Shown: positions 18,200-27,254, numbered from the stretch's first letter. The stretch: DNA of 47,017 nucleotides from Anabaena subtropica FACHB-260 (GCF_014697105.1 NZ_JACJRF010000044.1:1-47017); one strand, 5' to 3'. Notes: generated from the sequence alone by a model not told the origin. Made by a program: numbers and translations.

Positions 18200-19012
18200 T
18201 TACTGCTGCTGTTGCAACCAAGTTACTAAATCAGCTTCAGTAGAAAAATCTAGTAATGCTTCAGCTAAATCCTCTAACTGAGTTGAAGATAATCCCCGCA
18301 CTCGCTCTTGTAATTCAGGGGTAATATCACCAATTCGTCTTGTCAATAGACGTTGAATTATTTTCAATTCTCCTTGTTGCAGCCCTTGTTGTATCCCTTC
18401 CTCCATCCAACTAGTGACGATCTGCATAACTACCTCTTGTTGAGTTGGTTCAAATTGAGCAATTTCAGACTGGAAAATTTCTGTTTCTTGGGTATTTAGG
18501 CGTAGGTAGGTGTCAATAAACCCAGAAATTAACTGCATCCGTGCTGGATCTAACTGCAATGTAGCTAAAAGACGTAGACACTCAGATTTTACTCTGGGGC
18601 GGTCTTGTGGTGCTATGTTCATTTTAGCCATCAGCGCACTAGCTACGGGATTTTGCTGTTGTAGGTATTCTCGCCAATTCAGGCGATTTAACTGAATAAC
18701 ATCATAGTTGAATTGCAAGACCAGCTTATTGGGAAATGCTACCTGATGAAAATTTGGTTCGGCTTTTTTGGGGCGATCGTAAGAAAATAGAGCAATAGGA
18801 TAAACTGGCAAGGCGTATTTTTCATACAATCTGGCAAAGTAACGATACATCCGCAAATCAAAAGCTTCTTGATAATAAGCTTGATGTTCTAGATGTACTA
18901 GGAAAAACGATTCTTTCTCTCTAAATCTGGCTTTTACGATTAAATCAGTTTCATATTTTTCGCCAGCAGTAACATCGGTAAATACTTCTTTGTCAATGAA
19001 GTTGATTTCCAT
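18200..19012 (-). pseudogene. N-terminally truncated Rpn/PD-(D/E)XK family (transposase-like) protein
   Basis: The 270-residue frame belongs to the Rpn family of PD-(D/E)XK nuclease-like proteins, which promote recombination in other bacteria. Visible parts: DVTAGEKYETDLIVKARF (Asp core), FFLVHLEHQA (the E/Q-x-K-type strand), and the C-terminal region with RLLTRRIGDI, typical of the DUF4351-like tail. Family members usually start about 35-40 residues earlier with an Asp-x-x-Phe-Lys-type helix; here the ATG at 19012 is preceded by an in-frame TAA 12 bases upstream and the missing part is not found in other frames. It may still be translated. The catalytic core seems retained, so loss of function is likely but not proven. 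Confidence 0.75.
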
Positions 19013-19186
19013 GATACTGACTTAGTAGCAACAAACCTTTTGGAGGCTCACTTATACAAAGCAAAAAACCTTGATCCAAATCAAATTGTCAAAGCAATTA
19101 ATTGGAGGAAAGCCCACTACGACACTGAATTCCGCAAACAAATAGGTTTAACAGACACAACTATAATTAGTACAAATAATTTATAG
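19013..19186 (+). pseudogene. 3' remnant of an unrelated gene fused against the truncated Rpn gene
   Basis: On the plus strand the frame ending at TAG 19184-19186 reads as a normal protein tail (DLVATNLLEAHLYKAKN, then a WRKAHYD-like stretch). It stays open back into the antisense of the Rpn gene only to 18944 and has no start codon or ribosome site. The coding-like part begins just where the Rpn frame loses its N-terminus. I read this as a recombination junction that removed the 5' ends of two genes. The family of the remnant is not recognised. Confidence 0.5.
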
Positions 19187-19203
19187 GCTCGAAATAGTCT
19201 CTG

Positions 19204-19242
19204 AAAAAACTTGCCTCAGAAGCATCACACCCCCAAGGCAAG
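19204..19242 (-). terminator. rho-independent terminator of the pnt operon
   Basis: On the minus strand CTTGCCT and AGGCAAG (7 bp) enclose a 19-base loop, followed directly by TTTTTT (19204-19209). It is 28 bases past the pntB stop. Confidence 0.8.
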
Positions 19243-19269
19243 TAAATCATCCAAATTATTATTAATTCC

Positions 19270-20673
19270 CTAAAGTTGCTTCACTTCTGAAACTAACTTC
19301 GCTACCATATCTTTTGCACTACCAAAAAGCATCGTGGTTTTATCTTTGTAGAATAACTCATTATCTACACCGGCAAAACCTGCACTCATCCCACGCTTAA
19401 TAACAATAGTGTGCTTCGCCCTATCTACTTCCAAAATTGGCATCCCATAAATTGGGCTAGCGGTATCACTCCGCGCCGCCGGATTGACTACATCATTAGC
19501 CCCAATTACTAAAGCCACATCTGCTTGCTCAAATTGGGGGTTAATATCTTCCATATCATACAACTGGGTGTATGGCACATTCGCCTCGGCTAACAACACA
19601 TTCATGTGTCCGGGCATTCTCCCAGCAACGGGGTGAATGGCATACTTAACATCAACACCCATCCGTTCTAATTGGTCTGCCAATTCTCTCACACTATGCT
19701 GTGCTTGAGCTACCGCCATCCCATAACCAGGGACAATCACCACAGAACGAGCATAACCCAACATCATCGCGCCTTCTTCGGGATCGATGCTGTGGACGGT
19801 TTGATCTGTTGTACCAGTAGCCGCACCAGCGCCACCTGCACTCACAGAACCAAAGGCGCTGAATAGGACACTGAACAGGGAACGGTTCATGGCTTTACAC
19901 ATGATTTCCGTCAAAATTAAACCGGAAGCCCCCACCAATGCGCCGGCGATGATTAACATATTGTTCATCACCACGAAACCAGCCGCAGCCGCCGCTATCC
20001 CTGACAAGGAGTTCAACAGGGAAATTACTACCGGCATATCTCCCCCACCGATGGGGATGACAAACATCACACCCAAAACTAGGGAAACGGCAACGACTGC
20101 CAAGAATACAGGTAAGCTATCTGGCGTGATAATTAAATAAGCACTCCCCGCTAGATAACCACCCAGAAGCAAGAGGTTAAATGGTTGTTGTAACGGAAAT
20201 GTTATTGGGGAACCGCTAATTAATCCTTGCAATTTGGCAAATGCTAGAAAACTACCTGTGAAGGTGACACCACCAATCAACACATCCAATAACATGGAGA
20301 TGTTGACATCTAAAGGTACAGGTGCGCCAGCATCCAATAACCGCCAGAACTCAGCTACAGCAACTAACGCCGAAGCCGCACCACCCAAACCGTTGAGTAA
20401 ACCCACCATTTGGGGCATTTCTGTCATCTGGACTTTGTAGGCAGCGATCGCACCAATAGCTGAACCAATCGCTAAACCTAACAAAATCATTTCATAATTG
20501 AGGACGTGCTGATCTAGCATTGTGGCAACAATTGCCAGCAACATCCCTACAGCCGCAATGACATTACCGTTACGCGCCGAAGCCGGAGAACCTAATTTCT
20601 TTAAGCCCAAAATAAATAAGGATGCAGCGACTAAGTACGTCAGCTGTATTCCAGTTGGTAAAAAGTCGCTCAC
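19270..20673 (-). CDS. pntB: NAD(P) transhydrogenase subunit beta
   Basis: The 467-residue subunit has a membrane part (about 1-270, roughly nine helices) and a C-terminal NADP(H)-binding domain III. Domain III landmarks are VVIVPGYGMAVAQAQ, the AIHPVAGRMPGHMNV loop and GANDVVNPAA. Together with the alpha subunits it couples proton flow to hydride transfer from NADH to NADP+ at the membrane. It overlaps pntA2 by 4 bases (ATGA at 20670-20673), so translation is coupled. Length matches the standard 460-470. Confidence 0.97.
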   Translation of the reverse strand: MSDFLPTGIQLTYLVAASLFILGLKKLGSPASARNGNVIAAVGMLLAIVATMLDQHVLNYEMILLGLAIGSAIGAIAAYKVQMTEMPQMVGLLNGLGGAASALVAVAEFWRLLDAGAPVPLDVNISMLLDVLIGGVTFTGSFLAFAKLQGLISGSPITFPLQQPFNLLLLGGYLAGSAYLIITPDSLPVFLAVVAVSLVLGVMFVIPIGGGDMPVVISLLNSLSGIAAAAAGFVVMNNMLIIAGALVGASGLILTEIMCKAMNRSLFSVLFSAFGSVSAGGAGAATGTTDQTVHSIDPEEGAMMLGYARSVVIVPGYGMAVAQAQHSVRELADQLERMGVDVKYAIHPVAGRMPGHMNVLLAEANVPYTQLYDMEDINPQFEQADVALVIGANDVVNPAARSDTASPIYGMPILEVDRAKHTIVIKRGMSAGFAGVDNELFYKDKTTMLFGSAKDMVAKLVSEVKQL

Positions 20674-20963
20674 GCTTTAACTTCCTTTTTCTTGAACATT
20701 TGCAACATTCTATCGGTAACAAGAAACCCAGCAACTACGTTGACTGTGGCTAGAGTCACGGCAATCAAACCCAGAATTACAGATAAATTGGTGTTTCTTT
20801 CACCAGCTGCTAATATCGCGCCAATCACAGCAATACCAGAAATGGCATTTGAGCCTGACATTAGTGGTGTATGCAGAGTAGGCGGTATTTTATTGATGAC
20901 TTCAAAGCCAATAAATGATGCCAACACAAACACAAACAAAGCTGCAAGTAATGCCTCTGTCAT
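20670..20963 (-). CDS. pntA2: NAD(P) transhydrogenase subunit alpha, part 2 (membrane)
   Basis: The 97-residue product has three hydrophobic helices, with the family-typical NKIPPTLHTPLMSGSNAISG loop between helices 1 and 2. It corresponds to the C-terminal membrane part of a fused PntA, here a separate gene as in other cyanobacteria. ATG 20963 has AGGAGTTTT-type Shine-Dalgarno just upstream. It overlaps pntB by 4 bases and lies 39 bp after pntA1. Confidence 0.95.
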   Translation of the reverse strand: MTEALLAALFVFVLASFIGFEVINKIPPTLHTPLMSGSNAISGIAVIGAILAAGERNTNLSVILGLIAVTLATVNVVAGFLVTDRMLQMFKKKEVKA

Positions 20964-20988
20964 TTAAAACTCCTTAATTATTGAGAGG

Positions 20989-21006
20989 CTAGAGACTAGT
21001 CTCTAG
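20989..21006. promoter_or_regulatory. perfect 18-bp palindrome over the pntA1 stop codon
   Basis: CTAGAGACTAGTCTCTAG is fully self-complementary and covers the stop codon of pntA1 (21003-21005). As RNA it forms a tight hairpin between pntA1 and pntA2. It could attenuate or protect the mRNA and so set the ratio of subunits; this is inference. Confidence 0.45.
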
Positions 21007-22172
21007 TCCCTAACTAGTTGAGTAGCCGAAGCTTGTAACGCATCCTTGACGCGTTGATTGCGAATTTCCCCGGCGTGGGTAATGCAAGCCGCATCGATAA
21101 TGTCATCAGTAAAATCTACTTGTAAAGCTTTGTCTTTAATTAGCAATTGCAGCAAAGATGTCAAGTTCTTGGAATACAATTGGCTGGCGTGGACTGGCAT
21201 TGATGAAGGGAGATTGATGGGGCCGATAATTGTCACACCATTCCAGACAATATCTTTACCGGGATCAGTACAGGCGCAGTTACCACCTTGTTCAGCCGCT
21301 AAATCGACAATTACTGAACCTGGTTTCATTTGTGCAACCATTTCTGCTGTGACTAGCACCGGTGCTTTTCTACCTGGGACTTGGGCAGTTGTGATGACTA
21401 TATCCGAATTTTTGACGTGTTCTGCTACGACTTCCTGAGTTCGTTGTTTACTAGCTTCAGAAATTTCTTTGGCATAACCACCGGCGGCGGTTGTTTCTTC
21501 TTCGAGTTTGACTTCGACGAATTTTGCCCCTAAACTTTGCACCTCTTCTTTGACAGCCGGACGAATATCAAAGGCTTCTACAACTGCACCCAATCGTCTA
21601 GCCGTGGCGATCGCTTGCAATCCTGCTACACCAGCACCCATAATAAATACTTTAGCTGGGGCAATTGTCCCTGCGGCGGTTGTCAACATGGGGAAATATT
21701 TTGGTAACGTCGCTGCCGCAATTAAAACTGCTTTATAACCCGCCAGTGATGCTTGTGAAGATAACGCATCCATAGATTGCGCCCTGGTAGTTCTGGGGAT
21801 CAGTTCCATACTCAAGGCTGTGACTTTACGGTTCGCCAATTGCTGCGCGACTACAGGATTTCCTAAGGGATTGAGGAAGCTAATTAATACAGCCCCTTCC
21901 CGCAATAAATCAATTTCTGAGCGTCCATCTTCTCGTTCTTGCGGTGGGCTGACTTTTAACAAAACATCAGTTTCTCCCCATAATTTACCGGAATCACTAA
22001 TAACCGTGGCTCCTGCGGCTTCATAAGCAGCATCATCAAAAAATGAACGCTCTCCCGCACCTGTTGCTACCCAAACCTCCAAACCTTGCTTTACTAATCG
22101 GGCAACAGTGTCAGGATTTAAGGCTACACGCCGTTCACAAACTTCTATTTCTTTAGCAACTGCTATTCTCAT
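21003..22172 (-). CDS. pntA1: NAD(P) transhydrogenase subunit alpha, part 1
   Basis: The soluble NAD(H)-binding domain I of the proton-translocating transhydrogenase. The Rossmann motif MGAGVAGLQAIATARRLGA and the preceding catalytic-type RAQSMDALSSQA stretch are present. I start at ATG 22172 (389 residues, MRIAVAKEIE) because CAGGAGA lies 6 bases upstream and family proteins begin there; the frame runs on to 22265 but the extra 31 residues are atypical. It heads the three-gene operon. Confidence 0.95.
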   Translation of the reverse strand: MRIAVAKEIEVCERRVALNPDTVARLVKQGLEVWVATGAGERSFFDDAAYEAAGATVISDSGKLWGETDVLLKVSPPQEREDGRSEIDLLREGAVLISFLNPLGNPVVAQQLANRKVTALSMELIPRTTRAQSMDALSSQASLAGYKAVLIAAATLPKYFPMLTTAAGTIAPAKVFIMGAGVAGLQAIATARRLGAVVEAFDIRPAVKEEVQSLGAKFVEVKLEEETTAAGGYAKEISEASKQRTQEVVAEHVKNSDIVITTAQVPGRKAPVLVTAEMVAQMKPGSVIVDLAAEQGGNCACTDPGKDIVWNGVTIIGPINLPSSMPVHASQLYSKNLTSLLQLLIKDKALQVDFTDDIIDAACITHAGEIRNQRVKDALQASATQLVRD

Positions 22173-22909
22173 GAAATCTCCTGAAGATAAATACCTAATT
22201 TCTGCCAAATCTGCCACTTTTTTCATTAGGAATGTCATTAACTCATAGTTCCTGGTGTGAACCATGAAAAATTTATTTTCCTTGTTGTTTGAAACTTGAG
22301 AGTTCCCCTGGAATCTGGCAATGCAACAGACAAAGCCTTACTTAGCATCTGGCAAATTTCCCACTTACTGATAGTTGCCAATTGCTTACATATTGCAAAT
22401 TCTATTTTGATACCCCAATTTTTATCTATGTCTTTAGCTTATTTTCGGAATTGCAAAATCTTGATGTTTATTTTCTCTTACACACTGCAATATTCAGCAA
22501 ATTTATCAATTTTTCCAATAAATCATTTCCTAACAAATTTTTAGTTATTCTTTGTAATGATTATTGATGTAATTCCCACATATTTTTACCAATCTATCTC
22601 AACTTAACAGGCGATCGCTAATTAGATAGCTCAATTTTTATAACAAACAGCCTCAATTAAGATACACTTGTACATATTTAGCAACAAAATCATCTAGCAA
22701 CCGTATTTCTATTTACTTGCAGTACTAGTGTTTTTACTAACAGATATAATTCCCAAAAAAATGGCACTTTTTGCCTCCACTGAACGTCTAGATGGTATCA
22801 CACAAACCAAAACTAACTGCATCCTTACTTAAAAACTCAACTGTTCCCTTGTGTTCATAAGTCTTGTGATATGTATAACAGAACCCTAATTTGGTGGAGG
22901 AACCCAACT
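22173..22909. other. long A/T-rich spacer between divergent pntA1 and the DUF2808 gene
   Basis: No gene is supported; open frames here have poor composition and no ribosome sites. The part from 22266 to 22870 is notably A/T-rich. It should contain the promoters of both the pnt operon and the DUF2808 gene, but no confident -10/-35 pair or regulator box could be assigned. Confidence 0.45.
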
Positions 22910-23422
22910 ATGAGACGTTTACTTTCAGCTTTAGCCGTTACTGGTTGTGTAATAGCTGCCTTACCAACCATTACCTCAGCACAGAGTCTACCCGGATTGA
23001 CTTTGTTTAGTGGTGTCAAAAGTGAAAATCAACTGCCATTTCGCTTAGACTTTGGTGGACAGTCCAATGGCTGGGATAGATACAGATTAAGAATTCCCGC
23101 CGATAAAATGAAATTGGCTGCGGCTCAATTTGCTATTACCTATCCGGATTACTATAAAGGAACTTTTGATACCAAAGATATTGAAATAGAAGTTAGAGGT
23201 AAAAAAATTCCTGTTTCTGAAGTGAAGTGGGACAAAGAATCTCGTCTACTGGAAATCTTCCCTGAAGAACCAGTACCAGCAGGTAGCAGGGTAGAGTTAG
23301 TTCTTTCTAATGTACGCAATCCTTCATTTGGTGGAACTTTCTATTTCAACTGCCAAATTCTTTCACCTGGAGATGTCCCTTTACTACGTTACTTGGGAAC
23401 CTGGATTGTGAGCATTAATTAG
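22910..23422 (+). CDS. exported DUF2808 protein
   Basis: From ATG 22910 the product is 170 residues with a signal peptide (MRRLLSALAVTGCVIAALPTI, cut after SAQS or near). The mature part matches DUF2808, a family mostly found in cyanobacteria and of unknown function, with RYRLRIPADKM and the YPDYYKGTFD segment. GGAGG at about 22896-22900 supports this start; an in-frame ATG at 22871 would precede the ribosome site. It converges on a PEP-CTERM-like gene, with a perfect inverted repeat between. Confidence 0.9.
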   Translation: MRRLLSALAVTGCVIAALPTITSAQSLPGLTLFSGVKSENQLPFRLDFGGQSNGWDRYRLRIPADKMKLAAAQFAITYPDYYKGTFDTKDIEIEVRGKKIPVSEVKWDKESRLLEIFPEEPVPAGSRVELVLSNVRNPSFGGTFYFNCQILSPGDVPLLRYLGTWIVSIN

Positions 23423-23424
23423 TT

Positions 23425-23481
23425 AATAGTCAATAGTCCATAGTTCAAATCTTCATCTTTAACTTGCGACTATTGACTATT
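23425..23481. terminator. 14-bp perfect inverted repeat made of heptamer-type units
   Basis: AATAGTCAATAGTC (23425-23438) pairs with GACTATTGACTATT (23468-23481), loop 29 bases. Both arms are two copies of the GACTATT heptamer, the STRR theme of this genome. It lies between two convergent genes and can serve both as terminator. Confidence 0.55.
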
Positions 23482-23518
23482 GACTACTGCTTTTCCGTGT
23501 TGCAACTAATAACAAAAT

Positions 23519-24115
23519 TTAAGTAGGGCGGCGATACTGCAAAAATATTGGAGCTAAAGCCATAGCCAGTAATGCCCATGTTGGACAATACTCTGGTACA
23601 GACTGGGTAGTCGAAACGATAACCGACTGAAAAGTAGAAACAATAGCAGTATTTCGTACACCGTAAAACAAATTACCTTGATTAGACGAAATTCCTCCAA
23701 AAAGAGGTACAGAGCTATTAACACCAACTGTAATATTTCCAGTATTTAAATCAACAATCCCATTAACTGGAACTCCAAGAAAATTATTTAAGGTTTCAAC
23801 GTAAGTGTTGCCATCACTGGCTTGTAACCTGTATGTAAAGTCAATCAAAACAGCAGAGTTGCGCTGATTTGGCACTAACAACTGATCATCATAGCTGTAG
23901 CTACCACTAACTGTATCACCGACTTCAACGCCTCTGAGGTTAGATCCAGGTGGTAATAGCCAACCTCCTCCGTACAGTTCTGTAACAACACCAATATAAT
24001 CATATGTAAAAATAGCAGCCTGAGCAGTATTTGCTCCGCTAGCAACCAAGACCACAGTTGTAGCACCAGTAAGAGCAGCGTGAAAAATTTGTTTGAATTT
24101 ATTTATAAAAGTCAT
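23519..24115 (-). CDS. PEP-CTERM-like exported protein with an altered sorting motif
   Basis: The 198-residue protein has an N-terminal signal peptide (hydrophobic FHAALTGATTVVLVASG, cut after AQAA). A beta-rich body of the kind seen in cyanobacterial surface proteins follows, and then a C-terminal tail with SVPEYCPTWALLAMALAP and a basic end. That layout is the PEP-CTERM sorting signal read by exosortase, but the core VPEP is VPEY. It may be degenerate or a tolerated variant. The body matches no family I know. Confidence 0.75.
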   Translation of the reverse strand: MTFINKFKQIFHAALTGATTVVLVASGANTAQAAIFTYDYIGVVTELYGGGWLLPPGSNLRGVEVGDTVSGSYSYDDQLLVPNQRNSAVLIDFTYRLQASDGNTYVETLNNFLGVPVNGIVDLNTGNITVGVNSSVPLFGGISSNQGNLFYGVRNTAIVSTFQSVIVSTTQSVPEYCPTWALLAMALAPIFLQYRRPT

Positions 24116-24306
24116 TTATGTAATACAGCAAGATAGCTTAATCAAAAAATTGGTAGCTTGATTTTGACATAAAGTTAACTTCATCAGGTGTGTTTGCCAA
24201 TATCCCATAGGCTATAAGTCATAGGGCGCATTTTCCAATGCTATTATTTAGTGATACGATAATAGATTGTGACTTTTTATAAAAAATCGTCTAAGAGGAC
24301 AAGAGT

Positions 24307-24441
24307 ATGCAGAGAACCCTTGGAGGGACCAACCGTAAGAGAAAAAGGACTTCTGGGTTTCGTGCCAGAATGCGGACTCCAGATGGCAGAAACGTCATCA
24401 AAGCCAGGAGAAAGAGAGGACGCTATCGCTTGAGTGTGTAG
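24307..24441 (+). CDS. rpmH: 50S ribosomal protein L34
   Basis: The 44-residue basic protein starts [14 protein letters not shown] and includes [15 protein letters not shown], the L34 signature, and ends GRYRLSV. Length is standard. ATG 24307 follows an AAGAGGACAAG ribosome site. It heads the conserved cluster rpmH-rnpA-PH protein-yidC-jag. rnpA starts 25 bp downstream. Confidence 0.97.
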   Translation: MQRTLGGTNRKRKRTSGFRARMRTPDGRNVIKARRKRGRYRLSV

Positions 24442-24466
24442 GGTATTTTAGGCGCAAAGAATAGCT

Positions 24467-24889
24467 GTGGCATTGCCCAAAGCAAATCGATTAAAATCCC
24501 GCCGAGATTTTCAGGCAGTTTTCCGAGAAGGGCTGAGACGACATAGCTCTAATTTTACATTGCGAGCCTTAAAGCCGTCATTTGCCAAAAGTTCTTCTTT
24601 GGATACTGCCACCAAAACACAACCAGCAAACGACGTACAATCAATTCCTAGCACGCTTATTGGTGTTTCGATTAGTACTAAAGTCAGCAAAAAAGCAGTG
24701 GTGCGTAACCGACTTAAACGGCAAATTACGGCAGTAATGCAGCAATTATTGCCGCAATTAGCACCAGGATGGAAAATAGTGGTAATTGTGAAGCCAACAG
24801 CCGCAGAATCTGAGTGCGTAAGCCAACAATTTCTGCAAGAATTAAAGCAGTTGTTGGCAGAAACTGAGGTATTAAATGGGCATTCGTGA
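24467..24889 (+). CDS. rnpA: ribonuclease P protein component
   Basis: The 140-residue basic protein is the protein part of RNase P, which trims the 5' ends of tRNAs. The core AVVRNRLKRQ (the RNR box) and the opening LKSRRDFQAVFREG are present. The start is GTG at 24467 (ALPKANRLKSRRDF). An insertion at about 45-65 lengthens it slightly over the usual 115-130. It overlaps the next gene by 14 bases. Confidence 0.96.
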   Translation: MALPKANRLKSRRDFQAVFREGLRRHSSNFTLRALKPSFAKSSSLDTATKTQPANDVQSIPSTLIGVSISTKVSKKAVVRNRLKRQITAVMQQLLPQLAPGWKIVVIVKPTAAESECVSQQFLQELKQLLAETEVLNGHS

Positions 24890-25259
24890 AGAAGTTTATT
24901 ATGAAGGCGGGCCCCACATTGGGGATCTGATTTTGAATATACTAGTTGGACTAACTGTTGTAGGCATTCCCTTAGCAGTTGGGGCAATTGTTAGAGCATT
25001 GTGGTTACGCTACCGGATCACCGATCGCAGAATATCTGTAACGGGTGGTTGGATGGGACGCGATCGCTCAGACGTGATTTATTCAGAAATTACCAAGGTC
25101 GTCAAAGTTCCCCGTGGTCTTGGTATTTGGGGCGATATGGTAGTTACTTTAAGAAACGGTAGTCGTTTGGAAATGCGGGCTGTTCCCAATTTCCGCCAAG
25201 TCTATGACTACATTAACGAAAAAGTTGCTGCTAGAAATCCTGAATATACCGTTAAGTAG
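24876..25259 (+). CDS. PH domain-containing membrane protein (bacterial PH family)
   Basis: The 127-residue product has a membrane hairpin at about 18-45 and then a PH-like domain (about 48-122) with RYRITDRRISVTGG and the DVIYSEITKVVKVPRG strand. Conserved between rnpA and yidC in many cyanobacteria. It starts inside rnpA (14-base overlap), which points to coupled translation. Its function is not known; the position suggests a link to membrane biogenesis. Confidence 0.88.
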   Translation: MGIREEVYYEGGPHIGDLILNILVGLTVVGIPLAVGAIVRALWLRYRITDRRISVTGGWMGRDRSDVIYSEITKVVKVPRGLGIWGDMVVTLRNGSRLEMRAVPNFRQVYDYINEKVAARNPEYTVK

Positions 25260-25581
25260 GAAGTAGAGAGATGGGAAATAACTTTATCTTTTTACTGCCA
25301 TGCTCCATGCCTAACGTCCAACTTTAAAAAATTCTTAATTTTGGATTTTGCGTAGACAAAAGTTTTGTAGGTGGGTTTCTCGCCGTAGGAACGCCACTTG
25401 CTACAAGTCGGTAAACCAGTCTAACGCAGTGGCTCAACTTTTCAAGACGAATTTTGAATTGATTGCTCCCCATTTATCATCCTGTGTGGCTATCCGTAGC
25501 ATAGGATAGTCGCATAGTCATCACTATTTAGATAAATTAGATTCAGTTAAGTTTACAGTACCTCAGGTTGAATTCAGAATA
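25260..25581. repeat. spacer with a dispersed palindromic element upstream of yidC
   Basis: Between the PH gene and yidC the 322-bp spacer holds no gene. GCCACT (about 25391) pairs with AGTGGC (about 25429) around an ACTTGCTACAAGTCGGTAAACC loop, and GGTTT/AAACC add a nested stem. The TAACGCAGTGGCTC text is typical of small palindromic repeats in Nostoc intergenic DNA, but copies elsewhere would need a search. Confidence 0.4.
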
Positions 25582-26724
25582 ATGGATTTTGGTATCGGGT
25601 TTCTCTCGAACAACGTAATGTTGCCGATCATAGACTTTTTCTATAGCGTTGTGCCGAGCTATGGATTGGCGATCGTTGCCTTAACATTGATAATCCGCTT
25701 CGCGCTCTATCCCCTGAGTGCTGGTCAAATTCGCAATATGCGGAAAATGCGAATTGTGCAACCTCTAATGCAGAAGCGGATGGCGGAAATTAAAGAGCGC
25801 TATAAAGATGATCCGCAGAAGCAGCAAGAAGAAATGATGAACGTCCAAAAGGAGTTTGGCAACCCCTTAGCCGGATGTTTGCCATTGCTGCTGCAAATGC
25901 CAGTCCTTTTGGCACTGTTTGCCACTTTGCGGGGTTCGCCGTTTGCTGGGGTTAACTACTCTGTTAACTTGCAAATCTTCCCTTCCGAACAAATCGAACG
26001 AATTCAACCCCAAGCCTTCGCCACTCCGCCGCAAAATATTTATATTGCAGATGGTGAACATACCAAAGTTACAGCCATCCTCCCTGGTGGGAATAAGTTA
26101 GCTGTAGGGGAAAAAACTAAGATTCAATATCAGACCCTTGATGGTAAACCATTCCCAGTCTTACTGGCAGAACACCCAGAGAGTAAACTGTCTGCTGAAT
26201 GGAAAATTACCAAGGGTGAAGACCGAATTAAAATCGACGCTGAGGGCAATATAGAAGCCTTACAGCCAGGAGATGTCACCATTCAAGGTACAATCCCCGG
26301 ATTAGCGGCAGATAAAGGATTTTTGTTCATTGATGCCTTAGGCAGAGTAGGCGCAATCGACCCCGATGGCATAGTCCACTGGGATATCGTGGCAATGATT
26401 GTTTTCTTTGGTATCAGCCTCTACGTTAGCCAAGTACTTTCTGGTCAGAATTCTAGTGGTGGAAATCCTCAACAGGATACAGTTAACAAAATCACTCCTG
26501 TCATCTTTTCGGGAATGTTTTTGTTCTTCCCTCTACCAGCTGGTGTACTCATGTACATGGTGATTGGTAACGTTTTTCAGACCTTACAGACTTATATTCT
26601 CTCCCGCGAACCTTTGCCAGAAGAAATACAAAAAATTGTAGAAACTCAGGAAAAACAAGCGGTGGCTGAACAAAAGACACTACCTTTTGAGCCAAAAAGT
26701 TCCAAGAAAAAGACCACAGGTTGA
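25582..26724 (+). CDS. yidC: membrane protein insertase YidC/Oxa1/Alb3
   Basis: The 380-residue insertase threads proteins into plasma and thylakoid membranes. The first helix pair (about 13-50), the conserved [18 protein letters not shown] with its groove Arg39, and the coiled loop [21 protein letters not shown] are typical. Between the second and third conserved helices (about 150-262) there is a roughly 110-residue beta-rich insertion resembling an Ig-like (Big) domain, then the last helices. The C-terminus is basic. It is followed by jag after 3 bases. Confidence 0.96.
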   Translation: MDFGIGFLSNNVMLPIIDFFYSVVPSYGLAIVALTLIIRFALYPLSAGQIRNMRKMRIVQPLMQKRMAEIKERYKDDPQKQQEEMMNVQKEFGNPLAGCLPLLLQMPVLLALFATLRGSPFAGVNYSVNLQIFPSEQIERIQPQAFATPPQNIYIADGEHTKVTAILPGGNKLAVGEKTKIQYQTLDGKPFPVLLAEHPESKLSAEWKITKGEDRIKIDAEGNIEALQPGDVTIQGTIPGLAADKGFLFIDALGRVGAIDPDGIVHWDIVAMIVFFGISLYVSQVLSGQNSSGGNPQQDTVNKITPVIFSGMFLFFPLPAGVLMYMVIGNVFQTLQTYILSREPLPEEIQKIVETQEKQAVAEQKTLPFEPKSSKKKTTG

Positions 26725-26727
26725 TAG

Positions 26728-27246
26728 ATGAGCAACAATCCCATGCAGCGAGGTCAGCAGTGGTTACAATCACTGCTGGAACTCACTGGGATATCAGCTG
26801 AGATTTATGGTAGTTTAGAAACTCCTCAATCTCACGACGAAGATTCCCAAGAAACAGATGGTTACTGGTTAACGATTGACGAAACCAACTTAACCCCAGG
26901 GCAAATTCAAACGTTAATTGGTGCTGATGGCTCTGTACTAGACGCGATTCAGTACTTAGCTAATTCAACTCTTAACATCAATCAACCCCAGGAAGGACAA
27001 GCTTCCTACACTGTGGAACTGAATGGTTATCGAGTCAAAAGACAAGCAGAAATTCAAGAAATAGCGCAAACAGCCGCCGAACAAGTGCGTTCTACAGGCC
27101 AAGAAGTGGAAATTAAATCCCTCAGTTCTGCGGAACGGCGTTTAGTGCATACCTTCTTAAAGGATTGTGGCGATTTAGAAACCTTTAGCCGTGGCAAAGA
27201 ACCCCATCGTCATTTAGTTGTTCGTCCGGCTGTGGATGAATTATGA
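26728..27246 (+). CDS. jag: Jag/SpoIIIJ-associated RNA-binding protein (KH and R3H)
   Basis: The 172-residue protein has a KH domain with the loop LIGADGSVLDAIQYLAN (GADG replaces GxxG) and a C-terminal R3H domain with SSAERRLVHTFLKD. In other bacteria this cytosolic RNA-binding partner is encoded next to yidC, as here, 3 bp after it. The N-terminus (about 1-45) is acidic and variable. It closes the rpmH cluster and is followed by a heptamer repeat. Confidence 0.93.
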   Translation: MSNNPMQRGQQWLQSLLELTGISAEIYGSLETPQSHDEDSQETDGYWLTIDETNLTPGQIQTLIGADGSVLDAIQYLANSTLNINQPQEGQASYTVELNGYRVKRQAEIQEIAQTAAEQVRSTGQEVEIKSLSSAERRLVHTFLKDCGDLETFSRGKEPHRHLVVRPAVDEL

Positions 27247-27254
27247 GAGATAGG

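Noticed and set aside
20692-20967. 91-codon open frame antisense to pntA2
   Set aside because: Mirror of a conserved membrane protein gene; no independent support.
22296-22567. Open frames of 60-80 codons upstream of the DUF2808 gene
   Set aside because: A/T-rich hydrophobic translation without ribosome sites or family features; likely chance frames in a promoter region.
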